A stretch of DNA of 64,000 nucleotides from Sulfotelmatobacter sp049792875 (GCA_049792875.1 JBARBI010000207.1:1-64000); one strand, 5' to 3'. Counted from the first letter of the stretch, positions 8,385 to 17,897 are shown. Notes: generated by a model from the letters alone, not told the origin. Made by a program: numbers and translations.

Positions 8385-10895
8385 ATGCCCCTTACTCGTC
8401 GTGACCTGCTTCGCTCCGGCCTTGCGCTTTCCGCGTCAACGCTGGTCGCAGGATCGGTGGGCCGTGCCCATGCGCTGATTGGCGGTTATCCCGGCGCAGC
8501 CTCTGCCGAAGCTCTGTCGGCGGTGGCCCCGCGGGAGCACCTGTTGTTTGATTTCGGCTGGAAGTTCTTTCAGGGGCATGGCACCGACCCGCGGCTCGAT
8601 TTGGGATTTGGGATGGGCCAGGGAGATTTCGCCAAGTCGGGTGAGTTCGAGTTTGCGACCGAAAAGTTCGACGACTCGAAGTGGCGTCCGCTGAACCTGC
8701 CGCATGACTGGGCGATAGAGCTGCCCTTTGTGCGCGATGACGAGTTGCAAAGCCACGGGTACAAGCCGCTGGGACGCCGCTATCCCGAGACCAGCGTGGG
8801 CTGGTACCGGCGGGTCTTCGATATCCCGAAAGAAGACGCTGACCGGCGCCTGGTGCTGGAGTTCGACGGCGCGTTCCGCAGCGCGCTCGTGTTCTTGAAC
8901 GGATATTTCCTGGGCCGCAACGACAACGGCTATGCCCCCTTCCGCTTTGACCTGACCGACTTTCTGAACTACGGCGGCAAGAACTATCTGGTCGTGCGCA
9001 TGGACGCCAGCTTCGGCGACGGCTGGTTTTATGAGGGCGCCGGCATCTACCGGCACGTGTGGCTGACCAAGACTGACGCGCTGCACCTCGGGCACTGGGA
9101 CAGCGTTGTTCAGACCACGGTCAAGGGAAACGCGGCCACGCTGAGTCTAACGACGGTGGTCGAAAACCAGAGCAAACAAGAGGAGAGCTGCCGCGCCCGC
9201 TGGCAGATATTTGACGCAGCCGGCAAGTCTGTGGCTACGGCAGAAACTGCGCCACACTCCATCGCTGCAGACGGTTCTGCAACCTTCACTGCGAGCACCA
9301 CCTTCACGAATCCCGCGCTCTGGTCGCCCGAAACACCAAACCTGTACTCGGTGGTAGTGACGGTTGAATCCGGCGGCAAACCACACGATGCGGAGAGGGT
9401 AAGCTTCGGCGTACGCACGATCGCTTGGGACGCCGACAAGGGATTCTTCCTTAATGGCAGCCCGGTGAAGATCAAAGGCACATGCAATCATCACGACCAC
9501 GCCGGAGTGGGCGCTGCCCTTCCCGACCGTTTGCAGGTGTACAGGATTGGAGTGCTCAAAGATATGGGTGGCAATGCCGTGCGCACATCCCACAACATGC
9601 CTACACCAGAGTGGGTGGAAGCCTGCGACCGGCTGGGAATGATGATGATGTGCGAAACGCGGCTGATGAGTTCCAACGAGGAGGGACTGGCACAGCTGGA
9701 GCAGATGGTAAAGCGCTACCGCAACTCGCCGGCAATCATCCTGTGGTCTATGGGCAACGAAGAGTGGACGATGATGCCCCAACCCCAGGGCGTGCGCGTC
9801 ATCGACGAGATGATTGCGCGAACTCACGAGCTCGACCCCACGCGGCTTTGCACGGCCGCGGTCAATACCGCGTTCGAAACGCACTTCCCTGAAGAACTCG
9901 ACGTGATGGGCTTCAACTACAACCTGAAAGTTCCAGATGCCTGGCACAAGGCCCACCCTAAGAAGCCCTCCGTAGGTTCGGAGACGGCCAGCACGGTTTC
10001 CACACGCGGCATCTACTCGACCGACAAGTTGCGCAATTGGGTAAGCGCTTACGACCTGAACCACACGGAGTGGTCCGAGCTGGCCGAGGAGTGGTGGAAG
10101 TTCTACGCGACGCGGGAATGGCTGTCAGGCGGATTTGCGTGGACCGGGTTCGACTACCGCGGTGAACCTACTCCCTACGGTTGGCCTTCCATCAACTCGC
10201 AGTTTGGCATCGTCGATATGTGTGGCTTCCCCAAAGACAACTTTTATTACTACAAAGCCTGGTGGGGAACGGAGCCGGTCCTCCATCTGTTTCCGCACTG
10301 GAACTGGGAGCAGCGCGAGGGCGAGCCGATCTCGGTGTGGGTGCACTCGAACCTCGATTCGGTTGAGCTTTTCCTCAATGGCAAGAGCCTGGGCTCACAA
10401 AGAGTTCAGCCCCTGACGCACCTGGAGTGGCAGGTGAAGTACGAGCCCGGCGTACTCGAAGCGCGAGGCACCAAAGACGGCAAAATCGTGTTGGTAGACA
10501 AGCGAGAGACGACCGGAAAGCCGGAATCGATCCGCCTGACCGCCGACCGAGCCGAAATTAACGCGGACGGCGAGGATGTGGCCGTCCTGCGCGTGGAGGT
10601 ACTCGACAAGGAAGGCCGCGCGATTCCCACAGCGGATAAGATGATCAGTTTTAAAGTGACCGGCGAAGGCACGCTGATCGGCGTGGGGAACGGTGACCCC
10701 AACTGCCAGGAATCCGACAAGGAGCCAAAACGCAGCCTGTTCAACGGGCTGGCACAAGTGATTGTTCAAGCCAGCAAAATCCCAGGGACGATCACGGTTG
10801 AGGCTTACACGGGGAAACGGCCGCCGCCGATGTTGCCCGCCAGTCGGGTTACGATCGCAACCAAGAAGCTGGATCTCCGGCCGTCCGTGGGGTAA
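8385..10895 (+). CDS. Glycoside hydrolase family 2 protein (beta-galactosidase-like), Tat-exported
   Basis: 836 residues. The N-terminus TRRDLLRSGLALSAS is a twin-arginine signal. The order is jelly-roll sugar-binding domain, Ig-like GH2 domain, (beta/alpha)8 barrel, then Ig-like C-terminal domains (SIRLTADRAEINADGEDVA). The acid/base glutamate is Glu459 in WSMGNEEW and the nucleophile is Glu533 in VGSETAS. Family 2 enzymes of this layout remove beta-galactosyl or related residues from plant or microbial polysaccharides, here probably in the periplasm. A TATAAT lies at 8292-8297 with no good -35 box. A putative start RBS is weak. Confidence 0.9.
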   Translation: MPLTRRDLLRSGLALSASTLVAGSVGRAHALIGGYPGAASAEALSAVAPREHLLFDFGWKFFQGHGTDPRLDLGFGMGQGDFAKSGEFEFATEKFDDSKWRPLNLPHDWAIELPFVRDDELQSHGYKPLGRRYPETSVGWYRRVFDIPKEDADRRLVLEFDGAFRSALVFLNGYFLGRNDNGYAPFRFDLTDFLNYGGKNYLVVRMDASFGDGWFYEGAGIYRHVWLTKTDALHLGHWDSVVQTTVKGNAATLSLTTVVENQSKQEESCRARWQIFDAAGKSVATAETAPHSIAADGSATFTASTTFTNPALWSPETPNLYSVVVTVESGGKPHDAERVSFGVRTIAWDADKGFFLNGSPVKIKGTCNHHDHAGVGAALPDRLQVYRIGVLKDMGGNAVRTSHNMPTPEWVEACDRLGMMMMCETRLMSSNEEGLAQLEQMVKRYRNSPAIILWSMGNEEWTMMPQPQGVRVIDEMIARTHELDPTRLCTAAVNTAFETHFPEELDVMGFNYNLKVPDAWHKAHPKKPSVGSETASTVSTRGIYSTDKLRNWVSAYDLNHTEWSELAEEWWKFYATREWLSGGFAWTGFDYRGEPTPYGWPSINSQFGIVDMCGFPKDNFYYYKAWWGTEPVLHLFPHWNWEQREGEPISVWVHSNLDSVELFLNGKSLGSQRVQPLTHLEWQVKYEPGVLEARGTKDGKIVLVDKRETTGKPESIRLTADRAEINADGEDVAVLRVEVLDKEGRAIPTADKMISFKVTGEGTLIGVGNGDPNCQESDKEPKRSLFNGLAQVIVQASKIPGTITVEAYTGKRPPPMLPASRVTIATKKLDLRPSVG

Positions 10896-10912
10896 TAACA
10901 AAGTCCATGTGG

Positions 10913-10949
10913 GGACAGCCCCTCGGCTGTCCGTCGAGCGAGACTCGAC
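10913..10949. repeat. Tandem hairpins after the GH2 gene
   Basis: Two perfect inverted repeats stand back to back: GGACAGCC-cctc-GGCTGTCC (10913-10932) and GTCGAG-cgaga-CTCGAC (10933-10949). They begin 18 bases after the GH2 stop. They may serve as a terminator or be a member of an intergenic repeat family. I can see no second copy of the same sequence in this window. Confidence 0.5.
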
Positions 10950-11038
10950 CGACCGTGACTCGGACCCAGCACTTGAGCGACCAGATCTTTCATTTTGACT
11001 CGCTTAGGATTGCAGTACATCTGTATCGCCTCGTCTCT

Positions 11039-12895
11039 ATGTCGAAGCGCCTAATTCTGCTTTGGTTCATCCTGGCAGCCGCCTTGGCCCCGGCGCGGGA
11101 CAAAGCAGAGACTCGGACCGAGGTCCGTAGCCCGCACTTTGTCGTCGTCACGAACTCCAACGAAAAGCAGGGGCGCCGCGTCGCCGATCAATTCGAGCGG
11201 ATGCGATCCGTGTTTCACGTGGCGTTTCCAAAGCTGCAGATTGATCCCGGATCGCCGATCATCGTACTCGCGATCAAGGATGAGAAGGACTTTAAAGCGC
11301 TCGAGCCACAGGCCTATCTGGCAAAGGGATCTCTAAAATTAGGTGGATTGTTTCTGCGAGCTCCTGACAAGAATTACGTCTTGATGCGGCTCGACGCTGA
11401 GGGAGAGCATCCCTATGCAGTCGTGTACCACGAATACACACACCTGCTCTTGAGCAAGTCGGCGGAGTGGCTGCCGTTGTGGCTGAACGAAGGCCTGGCC
11501 GAGTTTTATCAGAACTCTGACATCCACGAGAAAGACGTGTCGCTCGGCGAACCGAGCGCGGAAAATCTCGCGTTGCTCCGGCAAAACAGGCTGCTGCCCC
11601 TGGCAACTTTGTTCACCGTTGACGAGAAGTCGCCCTATTACCACGAGGAACATAAGGGTTCCATCTTTTATGCGGAGTCGTGGGCGCTGACTCATTACAT
11701 CTACATCAAGGATCATCAGGAGAAGGCAACACGGCTAACCGAGTATGCAGAGCTTCTGACTCAGAAGATCGATCCCGTGACCGCCGCTACGGGCGCGTTC
11801 GGCGACTTGAAGCAACTGGAATCCGCGCTCGAAGTGTACATCCGGCAAGGTAGCTTCAACTATTTCAAGATGACAACCACCACCGAGATTGATGACTCGG
11901 CTTTCAAGGTGCGGGCGCTGACTCCGGCGCAGGCGGACACGGTTCGAGCGGACTTCCTGGCCTACAACGACAGGACCGCAGACGCAAAGGTTCTTCTCGA
12001 TGGTGTTTTGCTGGAAGATCCGAACAATGTCTCGGCGCAAGAAACGATCGGGTTCATGGAATTCCGCGAGGGACATGTGGAGGAAGCGCGCAAGCGCTAC
12101 GCGCAGTCGGTACAGCTCGATTCCCAGAATTTTCTTGCCCATTACTATTTCGCCGCAATCTCGATGAGCACTCCGTTGGCTGCATCGGATGAAGCGAAGG
12201 TGGAAGCCAGCCTGAGAACCGCGATCAAGCTGAATCCTTCGTTTGCCCCAGCCTATGACTGGTTGGCCGCCTTTCTCGGCATGCACCGCCGCAAGCTGGA
12301 CGAAGCCCGGATATTCGGATTGACCGCGGTTTCCCTGGACCCGGCAAACGTTGGATACCGTGTCAATGTAGCCAACGTTCTGCTGGCCATGGGACAGGGG
12401 CAGAATGCGGTCAGAGTGCTCGCCTATGCGGCAAAGCTGGCGAAGTCGCCGCAGGACGTCCAGTCCGTCAACTACCTCCTGTTGAATGCTCAGGAGTATG
12501 CTGCTTCCCAACAACAAACCGCGGAGCAGAATCGACGGTTAGGGGACGCAGCGAAGGTTGGTCAGGAACCTGCCGGTGTGGACACGGATATTCCACATCT
12601 AAATCGCCGAAAAGAGTTCGCCGCCAGCGGGCCTCACCGTTTCGTTGTCGGGCTCTTGAAGGATGTGCATTGCGACGCCCTGAACCTGGATTTGACCGTT
12701 ACCTCCGGCGTGAAGACACTCGCTCTACATGCGGACAACTACTACAAAATTCAATTCACAACCCTCAACTTCCAGCCCGATGGTGATCTTCAGCCCTGCA
12801 CCGATCTGGAAAACAGGCCCGCCAAGGTTGAGTACGTGGAATCCGCCGACAAGGCCGATGTCCCGCACGTGATCGCGGTGGAACTTCATAAGTGA
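11039..12895 (+). CDS. Secreted zinc metallopeptidase-like protein with TPR repeats
   Basis: 618 residues from the ATG at 11039 (MSKRLILLWF, signal peptide ending near APARDKAE). The gluzincin signature is HEYTH at 131-135 with the third zinc ligand Glu151 in NEGLAEF, as in DUF1570-type peptidases. Residues ~330-500 contain TPR-like helical pairs (QETIGFMEFREGHVEEARKRYAQ; ASLRTAIKLNPSFAPAYDWL). The last ~70 residues are beta-rich (DVHCDALNLDLTV). Probably periplasmic, cleaving or binding peptides with the TPR part as a scaffold. Substrate unknown. Confidence 0.8.
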   Translation: MSKRLILLWFILAAALAPARDKAETRTEVRSPHFVVVTNSNEKQGRRVADQFERMRSVFHVAFPKLQIDPGSPIIVLAIKDEKDFKALEPQAYLAKGSLKLGGLFLRAPDKNYVLMRLDAEGEHPYAVVYHEYTHLLLSKSAEWLPLWLNEGLAEFYQNSDIHEKDVSLGEPSAENLALLRQNRLLPLATLFTVDEKSPYYHEEHKGSIFYAESWALTHYIYIKDHQEKATRLTEYAELLTQKIDPVTAATGAFGDLKQLESALEVYIRQGSFNYFKMTTTTEIDDSAFKVRALTPAQADTVRADFLAYNDRTADAKVLLDGVLLEDPNNVSAQETIGFMEFREGHVEEARKRYAQSVQLDSQNFLAHYYFAAISMSTPLAASDEAKVEASLRTAIKLNPSFAPAYDWLAAFLGMHRRKLDEARIFGLTAVSLDPANVGYRVNVANVLLAMGQGQNAVRVLAYAAKLAKSPQDVQSVNYLLLNAQEYAASQQQTAEQNRRLGDAAKVGQEPAGVDTDIPHLNRRKEFAASGPHRFVVGLLKDVHCDALNLDLTVTSGVKTLALHADNYYKIQFTTLNFQPDGDLQPCTDLENRPAKVEYVESADKADVPHVIAVELHK

Positions 12896-13027
12896 GCGCG
12901 GCCTGCTCTTCGTCGATGTGCCGGGCGTTATAATAAAAAGATTCTCTCTCCCCGAAATTGCGCTCTGTAGGGGTACGTGAGGACATCGAGGACAGATTGC
13001 GTCCTCGATGAGAGATACCTTTCTTTC

Positions 13028-15019
13028 ATGGACTTCAAACTCGTTTCTGACTACAAGCCGCAAGGGGACCAGGGTCGCGCCATCGAGGCGTTGCTGCGGG
13101 GGGTGTATGACCGAGAGCAACATCAGGTTTTGCTCGGGGTAACCGGATCGGGCAAGACGTTCACCATGGCCAAGGTGATTGAGGCGGTGAACCGTCCGGC
13201 GCTGGTGATGGCGCATAACAAGACGCTGGCGGCGCAACTCTATCACGAATTCAAGAATTTCTTCCCGCACAATGCAGTTGAATACTTCGTCTCGTATTAC
13301 GACTACTACCAGCCCGAAGCTTACGTTCCGGCCGCCGATCTTTACATTGAGAAAGAGGCGACCATCAACGATGAACTCGACAAGCTGCGGCTTTCGGCCA
13401 CCCGGTCTTTATTTGAGAGGCGCGACGCGCTGATCGTGGCTTCAGTGAGCTGCATCTACGGCCTCGGCTCCCCGGAAGCGTATTACGGCATGATGATGTT
13501 TCTGGAGAAAGGCCAGAAGATCAAGCGCGAGGATATCACTCGGCGACTGGTCGACATCCTCTACGAACGCACCAACAGTGACTTCCGCCGCGGAACATTC
13601 CGCGTGCGCGGCGACGTGATCGAGGTTTTTCCGACGTACGACGACATGGCGTACCGTATCGAGCTGTGGGGCGATGAGATTTCGTCGCTTACCCAGATCG
13701 ACCCGCTGTTTGGCACGGTGAAACAGAAATACATGCGCCTGCCGATCTATCCGAAAACGCATTATGTGATGAAGGAAGAAACGCGGGCTTCGGCTGTGGA
13801 TTCGATCAAGAAGGAACTGGCGTGGTGGGAAGTCGAGATGGAAAAGCAGGGCCGTCTGGTCGAGGCGCAGCGCATTCATCAGCGCACCATGTTTGATCTG
13901 GAGATGATCAAATCCATGGGCTACTGCCATGGTATCGAGAATTATTCCCGGCACTTTACGGGACGGCTACCGGGTGAACCTCCGCCCACGCTGCTGGATT
14001 ATTTTCCACGCGACTTTCTGATGTTCATTGACGAGTCGCACCAGACTGTACCGCAGTTGCGCGGAATGTATGCGGGCGACCGTTCCCGCAAGGAGACTCT
14101 GGTCGAGTATGGCTTCCGCATGCCGTCCGCTCTGGATAACCGTCCACTGACGTTTGAAGAATTTGAGCACCGCACCAATCAACTGGTGTACGTTTCGGCC
14201 ACTCCGGGACCGTACGAACTGACGAAGTCGGCGGGGGTGGTCGTGGAGCAGATCATTCGACCGACCGGACTGATTGATCCCGAGGTTGAGGTGCGTCCCG
14301 TAAAGGGCCAGATTGACGACCTGCTGCACGAGATTCGCGCTCGCGTGGAACTCGGGCAGCGCGTGCTGGTGACCACGCTGACCAAGCGCATGTCTGAAGA
14401 TCTCGCCGAGTACTACGCCGAGGTGGGCGTAAAGTGCCGCTACATGCATTCAGAGATTGAGACCCTGGAGCGGGTCAAGATCCTGCGTGATTTGCGCAAG
14501 GGCGAGTTCGATGTATTGATCGGCATTAATCTGTTGCGCGAAGGACTTGACCTGCCAGAGGTTTCGCTGGTGGCAATTCTGGATGCGGACAAGGAAGGCT
14601 TCCTGCGGTCGACCGGGTCGCTCATCCAGACGATCGGACGGTGCGCGCGGCATCTGAACGGGCGGGCCATTCTTTATGCCGACCGCATGACGGATTCAAT
14701 GAAGCGCGCCATGGATGAGACTCTGCGCCGGCGGGCCATCCAGACGGCATACAACGAAGAGAACGGAATTACGCCGGAGTCGATCGTGCGTCCCCTGGAT
14801 ATGACGCTGGCCGGGATCGTGGCCGCCGATTACGCCGACCTGACTGCGGGAGAGTCCGAGGGCATGCCAGAGTTCAAGACGCAGGAAGAAGTGGATGCGT
14901 ACATCGGCAAGCTCGAAAGCGACATGCGCGAGGCAGCCAAGCGGTTCGAGTTCGAGAAGGCGGCAAAGCTAAGGGACACAATCAAGGAGTTGCGAACGAA
15001 GGAGTTTTTGTTCGCGTAA
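13028..15019 (+). CDS. uvrB: UvrABC system protein B
   Basis: 663 residues, the usual UvrB length. Walker A GVTGSGKT at 37-44, the damage-clamping beta-hairpin region YYDYYQPEAYVP, the helicase DExx box FIDESH, motif VI QTIGRCARH, and a C-terminal UVR domain (FEFEKAAKLRD) that binds UvrC. It verifies damage handed over by UvrA and recruits UvrC in nucleotide excision repair. The ATG at 13028 gives the standard start MDFKLVSDYKPQGDQ. A TATAAT at 12929-12934 may be its -10 box, with a weak -35. It is monocistronic here. Confidence 0.97.
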   Translation: MDFKLVSDYKPQGDQGRAIEALLRGVYDREQHQVLLGVTGSGKTFTMAKVIEAVNRPALVMAHNKTLAAQLYHEFKNFFPHNAVEYFVSYYDYYQPEAYVPAADLYIEKEATINDELDKLRLSATRSLFERRDALIVASVSCIYGLGSPEAYYGMMMFLEKGQKIKREDITRRLVDILYERTNSDFRRGTFRVRGDVIEVFPTYDDMAYRIELWGDEISSLTQIDPLFGTVKQKYMRLPIYPKTHYVMKEETRASAVDSIKKELAWWEVEMEKQGRLVEAQRIHQRTMFDLEMIKSMGYCHGIENYSRHFTGRLPGEPPPTLLDYFPRDFLMFIDESHQTVPQLRGMYAGDRSRKETLVEYGFRMPSALDNRPLTFEEFEHRTNQLVYVSATPGPYELTKSAGVVVEQIIRPTGLIDPEVEVRPVKGQIDDLLHEIRARVELGQRVLVTTLTKRMSEDLAEYYAEVGVKCRYMHSEIETLERVKILRDLRKGEFDVLIGINLLREGLDLPEVSLVAILDADKEGFLRSTGSLIQTIGRCARHLNGRAILYADRMTDSMKRAMDETLRRRAIQTAYNEENGITPESIVRPLDMTLAGIVAADYADLTAGESEGMPEFKTQEEVDAYIGKLESDMREAAKRFEFEKAAKLRDTIKELRTKEFLFA

Positions 15020-15043
15020 ATACTACGCAAATTACCCGATCAA

Positions 15044-15311
15044 CTATTTCAGCGCCTCCTGAAAGAGTTGAGGCCCACCCTGGCGAAGCAAGGTTTCCGA
15101 TGCAAGAGTCAGAATTGTGTAATCGAGTCCACCGACTGCTGGCATGATCAAGTTTCAGAAGAGTCTCTATTCTCCCGCATAGCGTGCACAGCGAGGTGAA
15201 CTCGAAATGCTGCCCACAATTTTTGAGCGCATCCAAGAAATCTGCCGTGGCAGAGCAGCCCAGGCCGGAGCGGAGGAACATATCGCCGTGGTGAAACGCC
15301 GCTACCTGCAA
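15044..15311 (-). pseudogene. Possible frameshifted small gene between uvrB and the PIN toxin
   Basis: One minus-strand frame from 15311 encodes plausible protein (LRSGLGCSATADFLDALK...) up to about 15150, and a second frame, shifted by one base, continues from an ATG at 15145 (MPAVGGLDYTILTLASETLL) to a stop at 15044. Together they would make an ~89-residue product with one frameshift. I recognise no family. It may equally be chance open frames in the 307-base gap between uvrB and the toxin gene. Confidence 0.22.
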
Positions 15312-15326
15312 GTTCAGTAACGTCTC

Positions 15327-15749
15327 CTAGGTGGCGCCCGAAGCATTCAGGTAGCCCGAGGGAGATAGAATCGCGATCTCCCGCCAGGGATTCAGCGCCA
15401 GCAAATCGGCATCTCCTGTGATGATCCCGTTCGCCCTGCCATTCAGCGCAACTTCCAGAAACTTGTCGTCTTTCGGATCGCGGCATTCGCGCACCAGTCG
15501 AAGGATGGGCACGAACTCGGCCGTGCTTCCGATCTGCGCCAGGACAAGCTCGCGCTCCCGGCGGCTGACATAACGATCGAACTTTGAGCGGGAGAGCACT
15601 TCCGTGAGTTCGCTCATCGTGGCCTCGGAAAACAGCACGACGCCTTGCTCCAAAGCATCGTCAACGACCTGCCGCGGAGCAGAGCGCGGGAACATGATGG
15701 TACTGGCGAATAGGTTGGTGTCCACGACGAGACGATTCAAGATCCGCAT
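15327..15749 (-). CDS. PIN-domain toxin of a type II toxin-antitoxin module
   Basis: 140 residues. The four acidic positions of the PIN nuclease site are visible: Asp10 in VVDTN, Glu47 in SEATMSEL, Asp91/Asp94 in RDPKDDKFLE, and Asp113 in ITGDADLL. It belongs to the PIN_3 group often annotated as putative toxin-antitoxin toxin. Such enzymes cut RNA, usually tRNA or rRNA loops. The gene starts 13 bases after the antitoxin stop, the normal order for this type of module. Confidence 0.87.
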   Translation of the reverse strand: MRILNRLVVDTNLFASTIMFPRSAPRQVVDDALEQGVVLFSEATMSELTEVLSRSKFDRYVSRRERELVLAQIGSTAEFVPILRLVRECRDPKDDKFLEVALNGRANGIITGDADLLALNPWREIAILSPSGYLNASGAT

Positions 15750-15762
15750 GAATCGGCGCGCC

Positions 15763-16008
15763 TCAGTCTTTCAGAATGTCGGCAAGTATTTCCTCAGTCA
15801 TCCCGCGAACTGAGGCCTCGGCGCCGATACGGTCCATCGTTTGCTTAAGCTCGGCGATGTTGAACTTGCGAATGCGCTGATACTCCTCGGCGGACATGAT
15901 CACAGCAACATCGCGATTTTGGCGGCGGATTAGGACAGGTTCCCGCTGGGCGGCATCAAGGAGCGCTGCGAGACGCTGCTTGGCGTCGGTGGCAGTGACG
16001 GTCTTCAT
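15763..16008 (-). CDS. Phd/YefM-family antitoxin
   Basis: 81 residues. The N-terminal half (TATDAKQRLAALLDAAQREPVLIRRQNRDVAVIMS) is the conserved DNA-binding/dimer region of Phd/YefM antitoxins, which starts with a two-strand motif and ends with YxRI. The C-terminal ~35 residues would be the flexible toxin-neutralising segment. It lies upstream of the PIN gene and has a palindromic operator over its own promoter, so autorepression is expected. Confidence 0.87.
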   Translation of the reverse strand: MKTVTATDAKQRLAALLDAAQREPVLIRRQNRDVAVIMSAEEYQRIRKFNIAELKQTMDRIGAEASVRGMTEEILADILKD

Positions 16009-16043
16009 TTATCTATTATAGATAAACTGGACAATTTAGACAA
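16009..16043 (-). promoter_or_regulatory. Toxin-antitoxin promoter with palindromic operator
   Basis: Minus strand: -35 TTGTCT (16043-16038), 17-base spacer, -10 TATAAT (16020-16015). A perfect palindrome TTATCTA-tta-TAGATAA (16009-16025) covers the -10 box and abuts the ATG at 16008. The -10 box ends seven bases before the A of the start codon, so the transcript should be leaderless. Antitoxin binding here would block polymerase. Confidence 0.78.
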
Positions 16044-16046
16044 TAT

Positions 16047-17126
16047 CTACCGGCCGTACGCAGCGCTTGCCGCTAGAGGCTTCCGGTGGAAGGTGTAGCC
16101 ATCGAAGGTTTCCGAGCGAAAGTTCAGGTTCGCAGCACAGAGCTTTTCAGTCTGGCTGAGAAAGAGATATCCGCCGGGTTCGAGATAAAGATGCAGGCGC
16201 TCCATGAGGGCGGTGCGCTGGGCGCGCGAGAGATGGGGCAGCACGTCCATGCAAAAGATACAGTCGAAGCGGCCAATGTAGACCGGCTTGGTCAGATTCA
16301 TGGTATTGAACGTGACCAGGCTGCGCAGGCGCGGCTTGACGAGCAGATGTGTGCCGTTGGTCGAGCCATTTCCCGATCCGTTCGGAGCTCCGCTCTGCGA
16401 CCCTTCCGGCGAGCCGTTCTGGGCCCCGTTGGGGCTACCAATTTTCGAGAAGCAGGCGCGAATGGTCGCTGGCGGCAAACCCGTCAAAGCCGATTGCGGA
16501 TAGAGCCCGCGCTCCGCCGCTTCAATCGCTGAAGGTAGCAAATCGCTGCCGACAATGTGAATCGACCAGTCTCGTGTGCCCTGCACCGTGGATGCTGGCG
16601 CAGCATTCTCCGCAACGCCACCATTCTTGCCGACCCCATTCTTGTCCTTGGCGTCTTTGCTGCTGTTGCCATTGCTCGAACCATTCCCGGCACCGTTCCC
16701 ATTAGCGCTGGGTTGGCTGTCGCACAACGCCATGGCAATCGAGTACGCCTCTTCGCCGGTCGAGCAACCCGCGCTCCAGATGCGAAGAGTGCTGGGGCCG
16801 TCGTCCGACTTGCGGGCGTAGAGTTGCGGGATCACCTGGCGGGCGAGTGCATTCATCGCGCCGGGATGGCGGAAGAACCCGGTATTCACGTTGAGCACGC
16901 CGTCGAGGAAGGCGGGCAGGGCTGACGGATCCTGATCCGATGCGCGCAGGCGGTCCATCAAAGCGACGGGAGATTCCAGTTCATGAGTCTCAAGATACTC
17001 GGCCACGTGTGCCGCTAAAGCGCTGTTGGGACAGTCGAGCAGGATTCCGGTCTGGCGCTCAACCAGCAGGCGCAGTTCGGACAGTTCGTGCTCGAGAATC
17101 GTAACGCCCGCCATCAATCGATGCAT
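16047..17126 (-). CDS. Divergent CheR-like SAM methyltransferase with Asn/Gly/Ser-rich inserts
   Basis: 359 residues from the ATG at 17126, which follows GGAAGG. The CheR architecture is recognisable: N-terminal helical domain, TGFFRHP, SAM motif WSAGCSTGEEAYSIAM, and a C-terminal strand order ending in LEPGGYLFLSQTE. Two low-complexity inserts rich in N, G and S interrupt the catalytic domain (about residues 141-179 and 231-260). The conserved RNV(L/M)xYF motif of CheR reads MDVLPHL, and GH(S/A)E reads SQTE, so receptor-glutamate methylation may be altered or lost. Last gene of a four-gene cluster starting at 19489. Confidence 0.75.
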   Translation of the reverse strand: MHRLMAGVTILEHELSELRLLVERQTGILLDCPNSALAAHVAEYLETHELESPVALMDRLRASDQDPSALPAFLDGVLNVNTGFFRHPGAMNALARQVIPQLYARKSDDGPSTLRIWSAGCSTGEEAYSIAMALCDSQPSANGNGAGNGSSNGNSSKDAKDKNGVGKNGGVAENAAPASTVQGTRDWSIHIVGSDLLPSAIEAAERGLYPQSALTGLPPATIRACFSKIGSPNGAQNGSPEGSQSGAPNGSGNGSTNGTHLLVKPRLRSLVTFNTMNLTKPVYIGRFDCIFCMDVLPHLSRAQRTALMERLHLYLEPGGYLFLSQTEKLCAANLNFRSETFDGYTFHRKPLAASAAYGR

Positions 17127-17213
17127 AAATCCTTCCCCCGGAGGGTGCAAGTAAGTTTCTGCCGAACTCTGTGAGATCGGCTTCGTCGGAGGGGAGGTTG
17201 AGTTCTCATACCT

Positions 17214-17897
17214 TCAGTCGCCGGCGGCGGTGGCCGCGTACGACTTGCCGGAATCTTGTTCGGCCTGCTGCGCGACCACGTTCATTTCCTTTTCCAGCGA
17301 CGAGAACCGCTGCATGATCTCGTGGATGCGGAGCGTCATGTTCCGAATCGTCTCGATCTGGGCGCGAGTCTGGGCGGAGAGGCTGCCCGGTTCGAGCAGC
17401 AGCAGATCCGAGTTTCCCAGCACCGACGTCAGCGCGTTGTTCAGGCTGTGACGCATCTCCAGCATGTATCGGCCCAGGGTTGCCTGGCGATCGAGCGTGG
17501 CGCAAGCGGTCTCGGCCGAGCGGGCGCGGGATTCTGCGCGCGAACGGTGTACGGCCTCGCTGGCCGCCAACACCAGCGTTTCGAGCCAATGCTCGCTGCG
17601 CCGCAAGATAGAAATGCGGGGCCACCGCTGGTGCACGAGTTGCGCGGTAGGGGCGTCCTGGCACACGCAGAAAATGGGCTGACCGGTGGAATGCAGGGGC
17701 TCGAGGACCACCGACAGGAGGTCGCGCCGCACCTCGCCCACGATGGCTACATCAAACACATCGACCGCGAATCGCGGCCACAAGTCACCGCTCAGCAGCG
17801 TGAACGCGGGTACGTTGCGCTCCATCTGCCAGCGCGCGGTGATGCGTCGCGAAAAATCAACTTCGTCGGCGATGATCAGAACGGTTGGCGCTTGCAC
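17214..17897 (-). CDS. Pseudo-receiver plus histidine-kinase dimerisation domain, no ATPase domain
   Basis: 227 residues. Residues ~5-115 have the strand pattern of a receiver (VLIIADE...FDVAIVG...PIFCVCQ), but the phosphoacceptor position is Gly54 and the conserved Lys is Arg. Residues ~125-215 form a helical hairpin with an H-box-like LEMRHSLNNALTSVLG (His150), resembling HisKA. The protein ends there: no N, G1 or G2 box follows. It could be a phosphotransfer/dimerisation scaffold phosphorylated by another kinase, or a signalling decoy. It precedes the CheR-like gene by about 87 bases. Confidence 0.6.
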   Translation of the reverse strand: MQAPTVLIIADEVDFSRRITARWQMERNVPAFTLLSGDLWPRFAVDVFDVAIVGEVRRDLLSVVLEPLHSTGQPIFCVCQDAPTAQLVHQRWPRISILRRSEHWLETLVLAASEAVHRSRAESRARSAETACATLDRQATLGRYMLEMRHSLNNALTSVLGNSDLLLLEPGSLSAQTRAQIETIRNMTLRIHEIMQRFSSLEKEMNVVAQQAEQDSGKSYAATAAGD

